A DNA stretch of 64,000 nucleotides from assembly GCA_028689655.1 (NCBI GenBank), contig JAQVCT010000001.1:1-64000 (forward strand), given 5' to 3'. Position numbers and translations under genes: made by a program. Position 1 is the stretch's first letter; each line of letters starts with the position of its first letter. Below are positions 37,663 to 46,540 of this stretch, piece by piece. The notes beneath the pieces are model-generated. The model saw nothing but the letters and a program-made list of their open reading frames with translations. It made no database searches and was not told where the DNA came from. Source of the DNA: Lachnospiraceae bacterium. GTDB lineage: Bacteria; Bacillota; Clostridia; Lachnospirales; Lachnospiraceae.

Positions 37663-39498
37663 TTAACGCTGCGATTCACTGTTGACCTGAATCACCTTAT
37701 TTTTATGTTCGTATGAATTTTCTATCTTATAATACCATACTGTGTTGCCATTTTCATCTTCTTTTTCTTTGGTGAATCCCTGAAGCCCGTAAAATTCCCG
37801 CACCATGGCATTTTTCGCGGTGGGATAGTAATAGCCTTTGATCTTCGTGATGCCTCTCTTCCGGCACTCTTCCACCAGCGCATCCATCATGGCAAACTCC
37901 ATGTCTCTTTTCAGGACACGGCAGCTCATGAGCCACAGTTCTATGTGCAGTGTCTTCTCCTCCGATTCATCACCCCAGACAGCCCGCATCTCTCCCGTCT
38001 GTCTCTCATCTCCCATGACGATGGATACCACGCCGTTATCACCGAACTTATCCTCCAGCTTTCCATAGAGGGTAAGTTTCTGCGCGTCTGCAGCCGCCTC
38101 CTGGATCTCACTCTGGGAGAAGCGTTTGGTGGTGAGGTTGAACTGATTGCTCTTGTTGGTAAGCTGGGCGATCCTTGCCATATACATGGGTTCAAAGGCT
38201 TTTATGGTCCCCTTCATATCCAGAGAACGCAGATACTCACTGTAATCTGCAAAGCCTGCCTCCTGCTGATGACGCTGTACATTGGCTTTGTACATCTCGT
38301 TTCTCTTCCTGTCGTCCTCTGACAGTTGTGTCACTTCGAAAAATCCCGAGTGATCTAATACGCTGATGTATTGCTCCGGACTGCCTATCTCCGGGATAGA
38401 CACCCCTGGAACCTGCTGTCTTACGATCTCCCGCTCCGCTGGATTGTCATCTACAAATACAAGACTCTCCGGCAGGATATTTAACTCTTTTGCGATATTC
38501 TGTATATTCATGCTCTTGGGATCCCAGTTCGCCTTGATGAGAATAAAATCCTCCGGTTTCAATGGGGCGTCCGGATGTTCCAGTCCTGCAATAGCATTTT
38601 CCTCTTCATTTTTAGAACTGATATTCAGCATGACGCCGATATCCTTCTGATCCTTCACATACTGCTGGAACTCGGAGAATACCTGTCCCATGGAGGTCTC
38701 CTGACCAATTTCCAGATTTTCCACACCGTCATCCCCCACGATGCCGCCCCACAGGGTATTGTCCAGATCCAGTACCAGGGATTTCTTATTTTTCCCGTAG
38801 ATCGCCTTGATGATATTTGCCACATTGTAGGACAAATTGGGAATGGCAGGAAGACATAGGGCATATTTGTACATATGCCAGAATAACGGATCCGACCACT
38901 TGTCAAGTCCGTAGCAGGAGGACAGATATTGAATATCATTGATGTAAAAGTTCTGATGGGCATTGGCATACTGATAGAACTTTTCATTTAACTGATTGAT
39001 AAAATGAATGCGCCCATGGATATCACTGGCATCCCTGTTTCCCAGCAAACGATAAAATGGCAGCTCCATATTATTCTGGATCACGGGACAATGATAGACC
39101 TGCTCTATTCTCTGCCACATGGTCTCGAAATGGCTGTAAGTCTGTGTCAAAAGCCCATCCACGTCCGCCGGACTGTCAGACACTTTAGGATATTCATGTA
39201 TATTTCGGTTGCTGGTATGAATATAGATGATATCCGGCGCAAAATCCTGCAGCTCCTCATTGAACATCACATCCTGCCAATACTGGGCGTACTCCGACTC
39301 ATAGAAAACGGGCTCAATCCCATAATTCAGCAGAAATAATTCCAGCACTTTACTAATATCATGGGTGGTACTGCCGCCCAGTACTGCGATTTTTTTCTGA
39401 ATCCGTTTGGTCTGTTCCTTCAGCAATGCCTTTTTCAGACTCTTAGATTTTTTAAGAATATATTCATTATCGAAAGGATACTCTAGTTCTCGCAACAT
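37663..39498 (-). CDS. FkbH-like HAD-IIIC acyl-loading enzyme with GNAT-like C-terminus
   Basis: A 611-residue protein in three parts. Residues 1-230 form the usual N-terminal region (IAVLGGSTTHDISKVLELF, 37-55). Residues 235-400 are a HAD domain with KSLVLDLDNTLWGGIVGDDG, the D244-L-D246-N-T248 motif of FkbH proteins. Residues 400-600 resemble an N-acyltransferase (GNAT) domain (HIELWLMSCRVLKRDME, KGYYYPTAKNAMVREFY). FkbH enzymes take 1,3-bisphosphoglycerate, remove phosphate and load a glyceryl group on an acyl carrier protein. An AGAGGAGCATATAAG site precedes the start. With ACP, MBOAT and SGNH genes behind it, it likely supplies the acyl group for glycan decoration. Confidence 0.85.
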   Translation of the reverse strand: MLRELEYPFDNEYILKKSKSLKKALLKEQTKRIQKKIAVLGGSTTHDISKVLELFLLNYGIEPVFYESEYAQYWQDVMFNEELQDFAPDIIYIHTSNRNIHEYPKVSDSPADVDGLLTQTYSHFETMWQRIEQVYHCPVIQNNMELPFYRLLGNRDASDIHGRIHFINQLNEKFYQYANAHQNFYINDIQYLSSCYGLDKWSDPLFWHMYKYALCLPAIPNLSYNVANIIKAIYGKNKKSLVLDLDNTLWGGIVGDDGVENLEIGQETSMGQVFSEFQQYVKDQKDIGVMLNISSKNEEENAIAGLEHPDAPLKPEDFILIKANWDPKSMNIQNIAKELNILPESLVFVDDNPAEREIVRQQVPGVSIPEIGSPEQYISVLDHSGFFEVTQLSEDDRKRNEMYKANVQRHQQEAGFADYSEYLRSLDMKGTIKAFEPMYMARIAQLTNKSNQFNLTTKRFSQSEIQEAAADAQKLTLYGKLEDKFGDNGVVSIVMGDERQTGEMRAVWGDESEEKTLHIELWLMSCRVLKRDMEFAMMDALVEECRKRGITKIKGYYYPTAKNAMVREFYGLQGFTKEKEDENGNTVWYYKIENSYEHKNKVIQVNSESQR

Positions 39499-39538
39499 CT
39501 TATATGCTCCTCTTTCTACCGGTTTTCAATCAATCATA

Positions 39539-40636
39539 TTACTTCTTACATAATGCAGTCAGATATGCTCTCCAGACCTTATTCACTTTATCCGGCGACA
39601 GTTCCTGCTGTAACTGACTGGCATTGTCACTCAGTTTCCGCTCCAATGCAGGACTTTCCAGAATCCTGTGTAACGCCCGGGTCAATGCGGCTGTATCTCT
39701 CACCGGCACCAAAAGTCCGTTCTCCCCATCCTGAATGACGGTTCTCGGTCCACCGCAGGGACAGTCTGTGGAGATCACTGCCAGACCAAGTGACATGGCT
39801 TCCAGCAATGCATTGGGCATACCCTCCGTATCTGATGTCAGCACGAAAATCCGTGCGCGCTCTATCTTCTCCGGAATGTCGCTGACATTTCCAGGCATCT
39901 GAATGCGATCCTGCAGTCCCAGTTCTCTGCCATACTGTAACAGTGGATCTCTCTGATCTCCATTGCCATAGATCACCAGCTTCATCTCGGGGTGCTTACC
40001 TTGTACTGCAGCAAAAGCGTCTATGAGCATCTTATGATTCTTATTCTCATCCACTCTTCCCACTGCTACGATGACATTCTCTTTCTCTCCCTGATACCTG
40101 GGTCTGATACACGCCACATCCAGTGGATTGGGCAATATCACCGATTTTCTCTGCACCTTTTCCGGGAAAAATGCCCTGGCATCCGCTGTCTGGAAGATCA
40201 CCCCATCCGCCCTGTTAAAAAGATGCTTTGCTATAAAACGCATGACTTTATTATAATATTCCTCCGTGGGCTCGCCACGAACCGACACTGCCACTTTTGT
40301 CGGCAGACCCTGGACGGTGGCGATGGCCATGAAATTATTCTTCCCAATAAAAGATACGATCACATCAGGTGCTTCCTGTTTCCAGATGTTCCGAAGCTTT
40401 GTAAATCGATTCTTGAAGTTGCGGATACGGCTGCCTGTCACTTCATCCCCTGTGATCTCGGAATAAACCCTGCGGATTCCGTCACTCACCTGATATTCTT
40501 CCTCCGCCTGAAAAGTCGTGACCAGCACCACCTGGATGCCCTCCTGATAGAAAGCCTCCGCCACATTCACGATCACGCGCTGCGCTCCGCCCTTGTCCAA
40601 ACTGTTGATGTAAAATGCTATTTTCTTCAAACCCAT
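39539..40636 (-). CDS. GT4 glycosyltransferase
   Basis: A 365-residue GT-B enzyme. N-terminal loop FYINSLDKGGAQRVIVNVA; C-domain start VIVAVGRVDENKNHKMLI; donor motif SDTEGMPNALLEAMSLG (E-x7-E); then STDCPCGGPRTVI, a stretch shared by GalNAc/hexosamine-adding members such as PglH/AmsD types. The neighbour at 43542-44651 has the same signature and appears to be a paralogue. Soluble, adding one residue to an undecaprenyl-linked chain. The gene is 40 bases upstream of FkbH. Confidence 0.82.
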   Translation of the reverse strand: MGLKKIAFYINSLDKGGAQRVIVNVAEAFYQEGIQVVLVTTFQAEEEYQVSDGIRRVYSEITGDEVTGSRIRNFKNRFTKLRNIWKQEAPDVIVSFIGKNNFMAIATVQGLPTKVAVSVRGEPTEEYYNKVMRFIAKHLFNRADGVIFQTADARAFFPEKVQRKSVILPNPLDVACIRPRYQGEKENVIVAVGRVDENKNHKMLIDAFAAVQGKHPEMKLVIYGNGDQRDPLLQYGRELGLQDRIQMPGNVSDIPEKIERARIFVLTSDTEGMPNALLEAMSLGLAVISTDCPCGGPRTVIQDGENGLLVPVRDTAALTRALHRILESPALERKLSDNASQLQQELSPDKVNKVWRAYLTALCKK

Positions 40637-40718
40637 GTATTGTTTCCTTTTTTATTTGATCTGTTTATACAGAGACGCTTAGTTCTCGATTACTTCGGTT
40701 TTTCCCTCACATTGCTAT

Positions 40719-42614
40719 CTAAATAGATGATTGGAAACGCATATACTTCATGTACCATTGCTGGAACATGAAGTATGACCAGGCTGTCTTAGAGAAATTC
40801 TCACCTGTGGCTGGTCCTCTGTCTCCCACCTGCAGATACCGCATGATAAAATTATGCACATAATCGCTGTTAAAGATTCCCTGTTCTCGTAGGAACTTCA
40901 AATCTGACATCTCTGTCAATTGTTCCTTCAACGGTCCCCGAAGCCACTTATCCAGTGGTACTCCGAAACCTACCTTGGGTCTGTCCAATAATTCCTTTGG
41001 TATATAATCATAAGCAATTTCTTTCAAAATATGCTTCTTATCTCCATTTGCAAATTTGAACTGATGTGGTATCCGGTAGGAATATTCCATCACATCGGTA
41101 TCCAATATGGGACAGCGGGACTCCAGGGAATATTTCATGGAGGCACGGTCTACCTTGCACAGAATGTCTCCCGGCAAATAGGTGTCCATATCCAGCAGCA
41201 TTCTGCGAACCTGCCAGTCCTTCACTCCGTATTTGCTCTCTATCTCGAACTTGCTGGGCAGTGCTTCCCCGTTCAGCATCTGATCAACGGCTTTGATATA
41301 ATTCTCTCCACCGATCTGGGTCTTGGTCTCCGGATTGCGGTTGGTTGCCACCACTCTCACCCGGAAGGGAAGCTTATCCATCGCATGCATCTGTTTTAAT
41401 GGCGGCAGTTTACACAGGCCATCCACCATCGCTCCCAGCAGATCTATTTTCTGCGCTGTCGCTACATTTTCATAGATATTATATCCACAGTAGAACTCAT
41501 CTCCGCCATCACCGGACAATGCCACTGTGACTTTCTCCCGCGCCAGCTTTGACACCAGCATGGTGGGAATCTGCGAACTGTCCGCAAAGGGCTCATCAAA
41601 GTACCTGGGAATGCTCTCCACCAGGTCGAACATCTCTGCCTCATCGATATAGGTCTCCGTATGGTTGGTACCCAGATGTGCTGCCACCTCTCTGGCATAC
41701 TTTGCTTCATTATATCGCTCTTCCTTAAATCCGATACAGAAAGTCTTTACAGGCTCCGATGATAGCTCCTGGGCGATTGCCGATACCAGGGAGGAATCAT
41801 AACCGCCACTGAGGAAAGTGCCCAAAGGTACATCCGCGATCATTCTGTTCTTCACGGAAGTGCGCAACAGATCTTTTAAGGTGGCCTTGGCTTCCTCATA
41901 GGATTTCACCTGATGCCGTGACTGCTCTTCGTATACTTTGGCAATATCCCAGTATTTCCAGATCTTTACCTCTCCATAATGATACTGGAGGATGGCTCCC
42001 GGCTCCAGTTTGTATACATTCTCAAATATGGTTGCCGGTGCATTGATATATTGCTGGAACATATATTGTTTGATCACATCCTGACGGATCTGAAATGGAA
42101 ATCCTTCCAACGCCATGAAAGGCTTTAATTCCGATGCAAACACGATATTGCCGCTCTCCATCCAGTAGTACAGAGGCTTCTTTCCGATCCGATCCCTTAC
42201 CAGATAGAGATCATTCGTCTCTCTGTCAAAAAGTGCTATGGCAAACATTCCTTTAAAACGGTTAATACAGTCGATGCCCCATTTCAGATAGCCTGCAATG
42301 ATGACTTCCGTGTCACAATCTGACTTAAACGGATAGTCCTTCAGCTCTTCCTTCAACTCCTGGAAATTATAAATCTCTCCATTGTAGACCACACTGACCC
42401 TGCCGTTATCGGAATGCATGGGCTGGTGTCCCAGAGCGGACAGATCCAAAATGGCTAAACGTCTCTGCGCCAGTCCCAGAGCATATCCGTCCTTCAAGGG
42501 GAAGATTTCCTCTCCGCTGTCATTAGGACCTCTGTGGTACATGGTGTCATTTATTTGTTTCAGTTGATCCAGAGTAATGGTCTTTCTGGATATAAAGCCA
42601 CATATTCCGCACAT
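40719..42614 (-). CDS. asnB: Asparagine synthase-type glutamine amidotransferase (second copy)
   Basis: A 631-residue class II amidotransferase with MCGICGF (Cys2), YHRGPNDSG, VYNGEIYNF, the intact pyrophosphate loop FLSGGYDSS (269-275) and ALSGDGGDEFYCGYNIY. Same size and domain order as the protein at 32755-34647, but only moderately similar by eye. WbpS-like relatives in O-antigen loci amidate HexNAc uronic acids; the WbpO/WbpP-like pair at 53074-55443 could supply that substrate. True asparagine synthesis remains possible. Together the two copies suggest two amidated residues, or one amidation plus one other amide. Confidence 0.82.
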   Translation of the reverse strand: MCGICGFISRKTITLDQLKQINDTMYHRGPNDSGEEIFPLKDGYALGLAQRRLAILDLSALGHQPMHSDNGRVSVVYNGEIYNFQELKEELKDYPFKSDCDTEVIIAGYLKWGIDCINRFKGMFAIALFDRETNDLYLVRDRIGKKPLYYWMESGNIVFASELKPFMALEGFPFQIRQDVIKQYMFQQYINAPATIFENVYKLEPGAILQYHYGEVKIWKYWDIAKVYEEQSRHQVKSYEEAKATLKDLLRTSVKNRMIADVPLGTFLSGGYDSSLVSAIAQELSSEPVKTFCIGFKEERYNEAKYAREVAAHLGTNHTETYIDEAEMFDLVESIPRYFDEPFADSSQIPTMLVSKLAREKVTVALSGDGGDEFYCGYNIYENVATAQKIDLLGAMVDGLCKLPPLKQMHAMDKLPFRVRVVATNRNPETKTQIGGENYIKAVDQMLNGEALPSKFEIESKYGVKDWQVRRMLLDMDTYLPGDILCKVDRASMKYSLESRCPILDTDVMEYSYRIPHQFKFANGDKKHILKEIAYDYIPKELLDRPKVGFGVPLDKWLRGPLKEQLTEMSDLKFLREQGIFNSDYVHNFIMRYLQVGDRGPATGENFSKTAWSYFMFQQWYMKYMRFQSSI

Positions 42615-42670
42615 CTATGTTATCCTCCTGCTCTGTTCCGTCTTCCTCTGCTTTGCATCTCCTAATGATG

Positions 42671-43438
42671 CTATTTACGATAAACTGCATACTCTCTCTG
42701 AATCTCTTTTTTGATACCTGCAAAATGCTTGCATTCCCCATCGATGGTATTGATCAGTTCGTCCGTTCTCTCCTGTATCAATGTCTGAAAGTTATGAAGA
42801 TTATCGTACCCATACTCTGTCCAGGAATACGGATGGGTAAGAATCTGTACTTTATCATAACCCAGCAAAGTTTCTTTGTCCGGTGTGCCATAATTCCAAT
42901 GGTGCTGTGCGTCTGAGATATATTTTACTTTCACAGGGGTATCTTCTGTCACATTGTCTGCAAAGGTAAAGAAATCATCCTGATACGCATTGATAATATC
43001 CGGAACCCGAATATCCGCTGATAATACCTCCTTGGATGGACGATGCACCGAGAAAGTATCCACATTGAACTCCAGCATCATATTCCAGGCAAAGATCTCA
43101 TGCTCTATTCTTCTCTGGATCTCTCTGATATCTGTCAGACCATTGGTGGCAAAGTGAAGGCCGATTGCGTGGCCATCTTTGTGCATCTTTGTGATGATAT
43201 CCTTATTGCGCTTTGATAAGATATTGTAGGAGTTATTCGTCCACTGGAAAAAGTAGGTGGAGGTAAATCCCATGCTTTTTTCCACCTGTGACAGTTCAAA
43301 GGCCCTATCTACGCTGAACTCCACATCATGACGCATAATAATGAACTGATCCATTTTTTTCGCCTCCTTGAAATTGGCACCTTTGCCGCTTTCCTTGACG
43401 ATTTCAATTATTTTTCTATATTCTTCGTATGAAAACAT
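42671..43438 (-). CDS. NodB-like polysaccharide deacetylase-fold protein (WbmS-like)
   Basis: A 255-residue soluble protein with no signal peptide. Metal and active-site motifs in order: IIMRHDVEFS (His37, Asp38), GHAIGLHFA (second histidine), FSVHRPSK and QILTHPYSW. This matches the cytoplasmic NodB-like fold of WbmS-type proteins found in O-antigen clusters, presumably deacetylating a sugar precursor or lipid-linked sugar. An AAAGGG site lies just before the ATG. A 103-base gap with an A+T-rich inverted repeat separates it from the upstream GT4 gene. Confidence 0.7.
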   Translation of the reverse strand: MFSYEEYRKIIEIVKESGKGANFKEAKKMDQFIIMRHDVEFSVDRAFELSQVEKSMGFTSTYFFQWTNNSYNILSKRNKDIITKMHKDGHAIGLHFATNGLTDIREIQRRIEHEIFAWNMMLEFNVDTFSVHRPSKEVLSADIRVPDIINAYQDDFFTFADNVTEDTPVKVKYISDAQHHWNYGTPDKETLLGYDKVQILTHPYSWTEYGYDNLHNFQTLIQERTDELINTIDGECKHFAGIKKEIQREYAVYRK

Positions 43439-43514
43439 TTTTTCCCTTTCTTTCGAACTGCATAATCAAGTCATATTTTACCACACAATCCCCGGAAACT
43501 TCTTTTGTTTTTGT

Positions 43515-43541
43515 AATTTATCTATGAATATTCTATAAATT
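43515..43541. repeat. A+T-rich 27-base inverted repeat after a GT4 stop codon
   Basis: AATTTAT (43515-43521) pairs with ATAAATT (43535-43541) around a GAATATTC centre. It directly follows the TAA of the 43542-44651 gene on the minus strand. The all-A/T outer stem with no U tract argues against a terminator; it could be a protein-binding site or a weak RNA structure. Confidence 0.55.
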
Positions 43542-44651
43542 TTAGTGTGTACAATCTGCGATGATGGTCTCCACATAGTCCTTCCACTGTACATAAATCC
43601 CGTGGGCATTGGCTATCTCTCCCAATTTACGCGCCTGATCTCCAAGCTTCTCTGCAAATTCCGGTTCTTCGATCAGCCTGCACATGGCAGTAACCAACGC
43701 ATCCTCGTCCTTAATGGGTATCAGCAGACCATTCTTTTCATGCTCCATGATGGTCCTGGGTCCGCCGCAGGGGCAGTCCGTGGCCACGCAGGGGAGTCCC
43801 AGTGCCATTGCCTCCATGAGCACATTGGGAAGACCTTCCCAATCCGATGTAAATGCAAAAAATGCAGCATGCTCCGTCTCCCGCGCCAGATCGTCACTGG
43901 CCCCCATGAGCTTTACAGAATCTTCTACATGGCAGTCTCTTATGGTATGTTCCAGAATCTCTTTCGTCCCGTCAAAGGAATCTCCCCCAAAAATCTTCAG
44001 CGTATAGTCCGGATATTTTTCATGTACCTTTGCAAATCCTCTGATAAGCAATGGCTGATTTTTGAAATCTACCAGTCTGCCCACATGGGCGATCTCCTTT
44101 GTGCGGTGAGTGACTTTCTCTCTTCCCACATATTTCTCATTGATGGGATTCAATATAATTCTGGACTTTTCCTGAATCTTTTTCTGGAAGAAATCCCTCT
44201 GTCCCTCCGTCTGAAACACACATCCAGCCGCCTTGGGATAGAGCCATGGAATCAGGATCTTATCCCAGGGAGCTTCATAATGTCCCACCGGATCTGTACG
44301 CACAGATATGAGCACAGGCACCTGACTTTGAAGCGTTGCCATCAACGCCCTGTAGTTCGCTTTGTAGGCAAAGGCTATGACCAGATCCGGCTTCTCTGTC
44401 TCTATCATTCTGATAAGATTATGAATGCGGGCGAAAAATTTGCCGATTCGGCTCTTTTTTTCATCCTGCTCTGTAAGACCTACATGAACTCTTCTGACCT
44501 TCTCATCTAATATAAATTCATTGTCCGCTGTCCATTCCGTTGCCACCAATACCTCATATCCATCCTCTGCGAACTGAGCTGCCAGATTGGTTACTACACG
44601 TTCTGCGCCCCCCTGCTCCAGGCAATTCAAATGAAAGACTATTTTATGCAT
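43542..44651 (-). CDS. GT4 glycosyltransferase
   Basis: Start at 44651 (MHKIVFHLNCLEQGGAERV) because GGAAGGAATAC lies 8-12 bases before it; the reading from 44669 adds six residues. About 369 residues. GT-B motifs: LEQGGAERVVTNLA, IAHVGRLVDFKNQPLLI, SDWEGLPNVLMEAMALG (E-x7-E), and ATDCPCGGPRTIM. Close relative of the gene at 39539, probably using a similar donor. Cytoplasmic. It lies directly downstream of the CotH gene (14-base gap to the upstream reading). Confidence 0.82.
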   Translation of the reverse strand: MHKIVFHLNCLEQGGAERVVTNLAAQFAEDGYEVLVATEWTADNEFILDEKVRRVHVGLTEQDEKKSRIGKFFARIHNLIRMIETEKPDLVIAFAYKANYRALMATLQSQVPVLISVRTDPVGHYEAPWDKILIPWLYPKAAGCVFQTEGQRDFFQKKIQEKSRIILNPINEKYVGREKVTHRTKEIAHVGRLVDFKNQPLLIRGFAKVHEKYPDYTLKIFGGDSFDGTKEILEHTIRDCHVEDSVKLMGASDDLARETEHAAFFAFTSDWEGLPNVLMEAMALGLPCVATDCPCGGPRTIMEHEKNGLLIPIKDEDALVTAMCRLIEEPEFAEKLGDQARKLGEIANAHGIYVQWKDYVETIIADCTH

Positions 44652-44683
44652 ATCCCGTATTCCTTCCATAATTATTCATTATC

Positions 44684-46393
44684 TTACCACTGTGTATCCA
44701 GATATTCCACCCGATGGCGTATAAAATCATCCAGCATGTCTGTATGATACTCAAATACTTCTTTCATTTCCTCTTGATCTGTTGTTCCATGTAATCCCCA
44801 CCGTATCTTATCCATCACAGCTGAAGTCTCTATCATATCCCGAACTTCATTAAAGCCACCTTGAATAATACTGTCCAGATATGGATGAAAATCCTTGTAA
44901 TAGTGCTCCACCATAACCGTATAATACTCCGGATGCTGATAGAGTCCATACCAGACACTGCCGGCGGTGATAGGCTGCATGGCAGTCAGTCCCTCAAAGT
45001 CAGCATAATTGAACCCGTAAATCTCTCCAAAATTACCCCAGGCCCTGTCATAATCCCAGACGGGCCCTGCTTTCAGTCTGATATCAACGGTATCGGAATA
45101 TTTATAGATATTCTGGCTGGTAATATTGGCATCCAGATTGCCACAGATTTCCTCCACCAGATATTTTTTCGCAAAAGAATCCACATCGCAGTACTCGTAG
45201 TAGGCAAATCCTGTCTCCGGATTCACTCCGTCCTCGGCATAAAGTGCATCCTCAAATTCCTGATAGCGTCTCCGGATATAATCGATTTCCGCCTCAGATG
45301 CATATTCGGGATTTTTCACCACCACCGCCTGATTGCGGCTGGTAACAAATCCCGAAGGCTCCGGCCAGTATCTTCCCGCAGTATCCAGTTCCATGAGATA
45401 TCCGCCTGTAATATCCAGAGGATCCTTTGGGATGTCTACCCACTTTGCCGTGCCAGGCTCTGTTTCCACGATCTCTCCGTCGGTGGGATTCACCACTTCC
45501 AGTTTACTCAAATCCGTGTCTTTATTGGCATTTTCATTATTCTTTCCAAGATCTGTGATATTAACACGATTCTCGCCCACCTCTACCTTTTCTGTGAGAA
45601 GGTAATTGCCGCGGTATACACCATTGATATAGAGATCCACATATTGGGTGTCCGTCACAAAATCTACACCTGCCGCCTTTGCCATATTGTACGTAATATA
45701 ATTACGCATGAGGGAATAGTCCTCAGTATTGGATATGAGCAGCCATTTTCTCGCCTCACCCATGTCAAATAAATTTGCTTTCTTGGACAGTTTCATCTGA
45801 TAGGAAAGTTTGTTGTTTTCCACGAACTCCTCATGTGGTGTCTCACTGCCCTCACCGCCTGATTCATCCAGTCCTATATTTCCATGAACCTTGAATCCAT
45901 CCAGTTCCCCAAAATACATTGGTTCCCCTGCTTTATTCATGATAAAGGTATCACCTTTTTCACTGTTCTCCTTGTTCTCGTGAACATTTACCAGACTGCC
46001 GGATTCCGTATCAATAAATATCGCTGGCAGATTTTCGGATTCCATGACCTTCAGCGCATATTGTTCTCCGTTCTCTACAGTGACTATATGATCCCCTGTG
46101 GTCAATGAAAACTGATCCTGATATGCAATTCTGTTCCCATCCAGGTAGATATGGTCCGTGCCTTCCAACCCCAGACGAAGTTTTGTCATGTTACTGTACG
46201 ATGGCATGAAGAGATAATATGTATTGTCACTTGCATTATAATACCACTCTATTCTCTTCTCCCGACAGCCCGAAGAGCCTCCCCTTGACACATTCGTCAC
46301 ATACAGGTTCGTGAGATCTCCCTGTTCATCCATGACGATTACCTGTCCATCAGTTTCAAGCCGGTATTTCTCCTGGAGCAGGCTCAGGAGCAT
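44684..46393 (-). CDS. CotH-family kinase-like protein, main reading frame after an amber codon
   Basis: The open frame encodes 569 residues from an ATG at 46393. CotH landmarks: WLLISNTEDYSLMRNYI, LYINGVYRGNYLLTEKVEV, GGYLMELD and AGPVWDYDRAWGNFGE, with the Asp residues expected to bind ATP-Mg. CotH proteins are atypical kinases or structural proteins of spore coats and cell surfaces; in polysaccharide loci they are exported. The N-terminal anchor (46394-46483) is in the same frame but cut off by TAG. The ATG at 46393 has no ribosome binding site of its own, so the product may be missing, non-exported, or made by read-through. Confidence 0.75.
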   Translation of the reverse strand: MLLSLLQEKYRLETDGQVIVMDEQGDLTNLYVTNVSRGGSSGCREKRIEWYYNASDNTYYLFMPSYSNMTKLRLGLEGTDHIYLDGNRIAYQDQFSLTTGDHIVTVENGEQYALKVMESENLPAIFIDTESGSLVNVHENKENSEKGDTFIMNKAGEPMYFGELDGFKVHGNIGLDESGGEGSETPHEEFVENNKLSYQMKLSKKANLFDMGEARKWLLISNTEDYSLMRNYITYNMAKAAGVDFVTDTQYVDLYINGVYRGNYLLTEKVEVGENRVNITDLGKNNENANKDTDLSKLEVVNPTDGEIVETEPGTAKWVDIPKDPLDITGGYLMELDTAGRYWPEPSGFVTSRNQAVVVKNPEYASEAEIDYIRRRYQEFEDALYAEDGVNPETGFAYYEYCDVDSFAKKYLVEEICGNLDANITSQNIYKYSDTVDIRLKAGPVWDYDRAWGNFGEIYGFNYADFEGLTAMQPITAGSVWYGLYQHPEYYTVMVEHYYKDFHPYLDSIIQGGFNEVRDMIETSAVMDKIRWGLHGTTDQEEMKEVFEYHTDMLDDFIRHRVEYLDTQW

Positions 46394-46483
46394 CCCCTAG
46401 CCAAGCACCAGAACCAGGATCACCACAACATTACAGATCCTACCCCATTTGTACTTTTTATTTTCGTTTCCACTTATATCCAT
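46394..46483 (-). pseudogene. Detached N-terminal anchor of the CotH gene, ended by in-frame TAG
   Basis: ATG at 46483 with GTAGGAT upstream starts MDISGNENKKYKW, then the hydrophobic run ICNVVVILVLVLG. TAG (46399-46397, codon 29) follows; the frame then continues GMLLSLLQEKYRL without shift. This is a normal type II membrane anchor with one stop codon in its middle. A single change from CAG or TGG to TAG is the simplest cause; a sequencing error is also possible. Confidence 0.75.
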
Positions 46484-46540
46484 CTGTTCTCTATCCTACC
46501 TTATCTTGATGTCTTCCACAGCTACACGAGCTACATCATT

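Noticed and set aside
43545..44510. 321-codon plus-strand open frame
   Set aside because: Antisense to a clear GT4 gene; no family motifs, no ribosome site. The same holds for plus-strand frames at 44861-45772 and 59051-59680.
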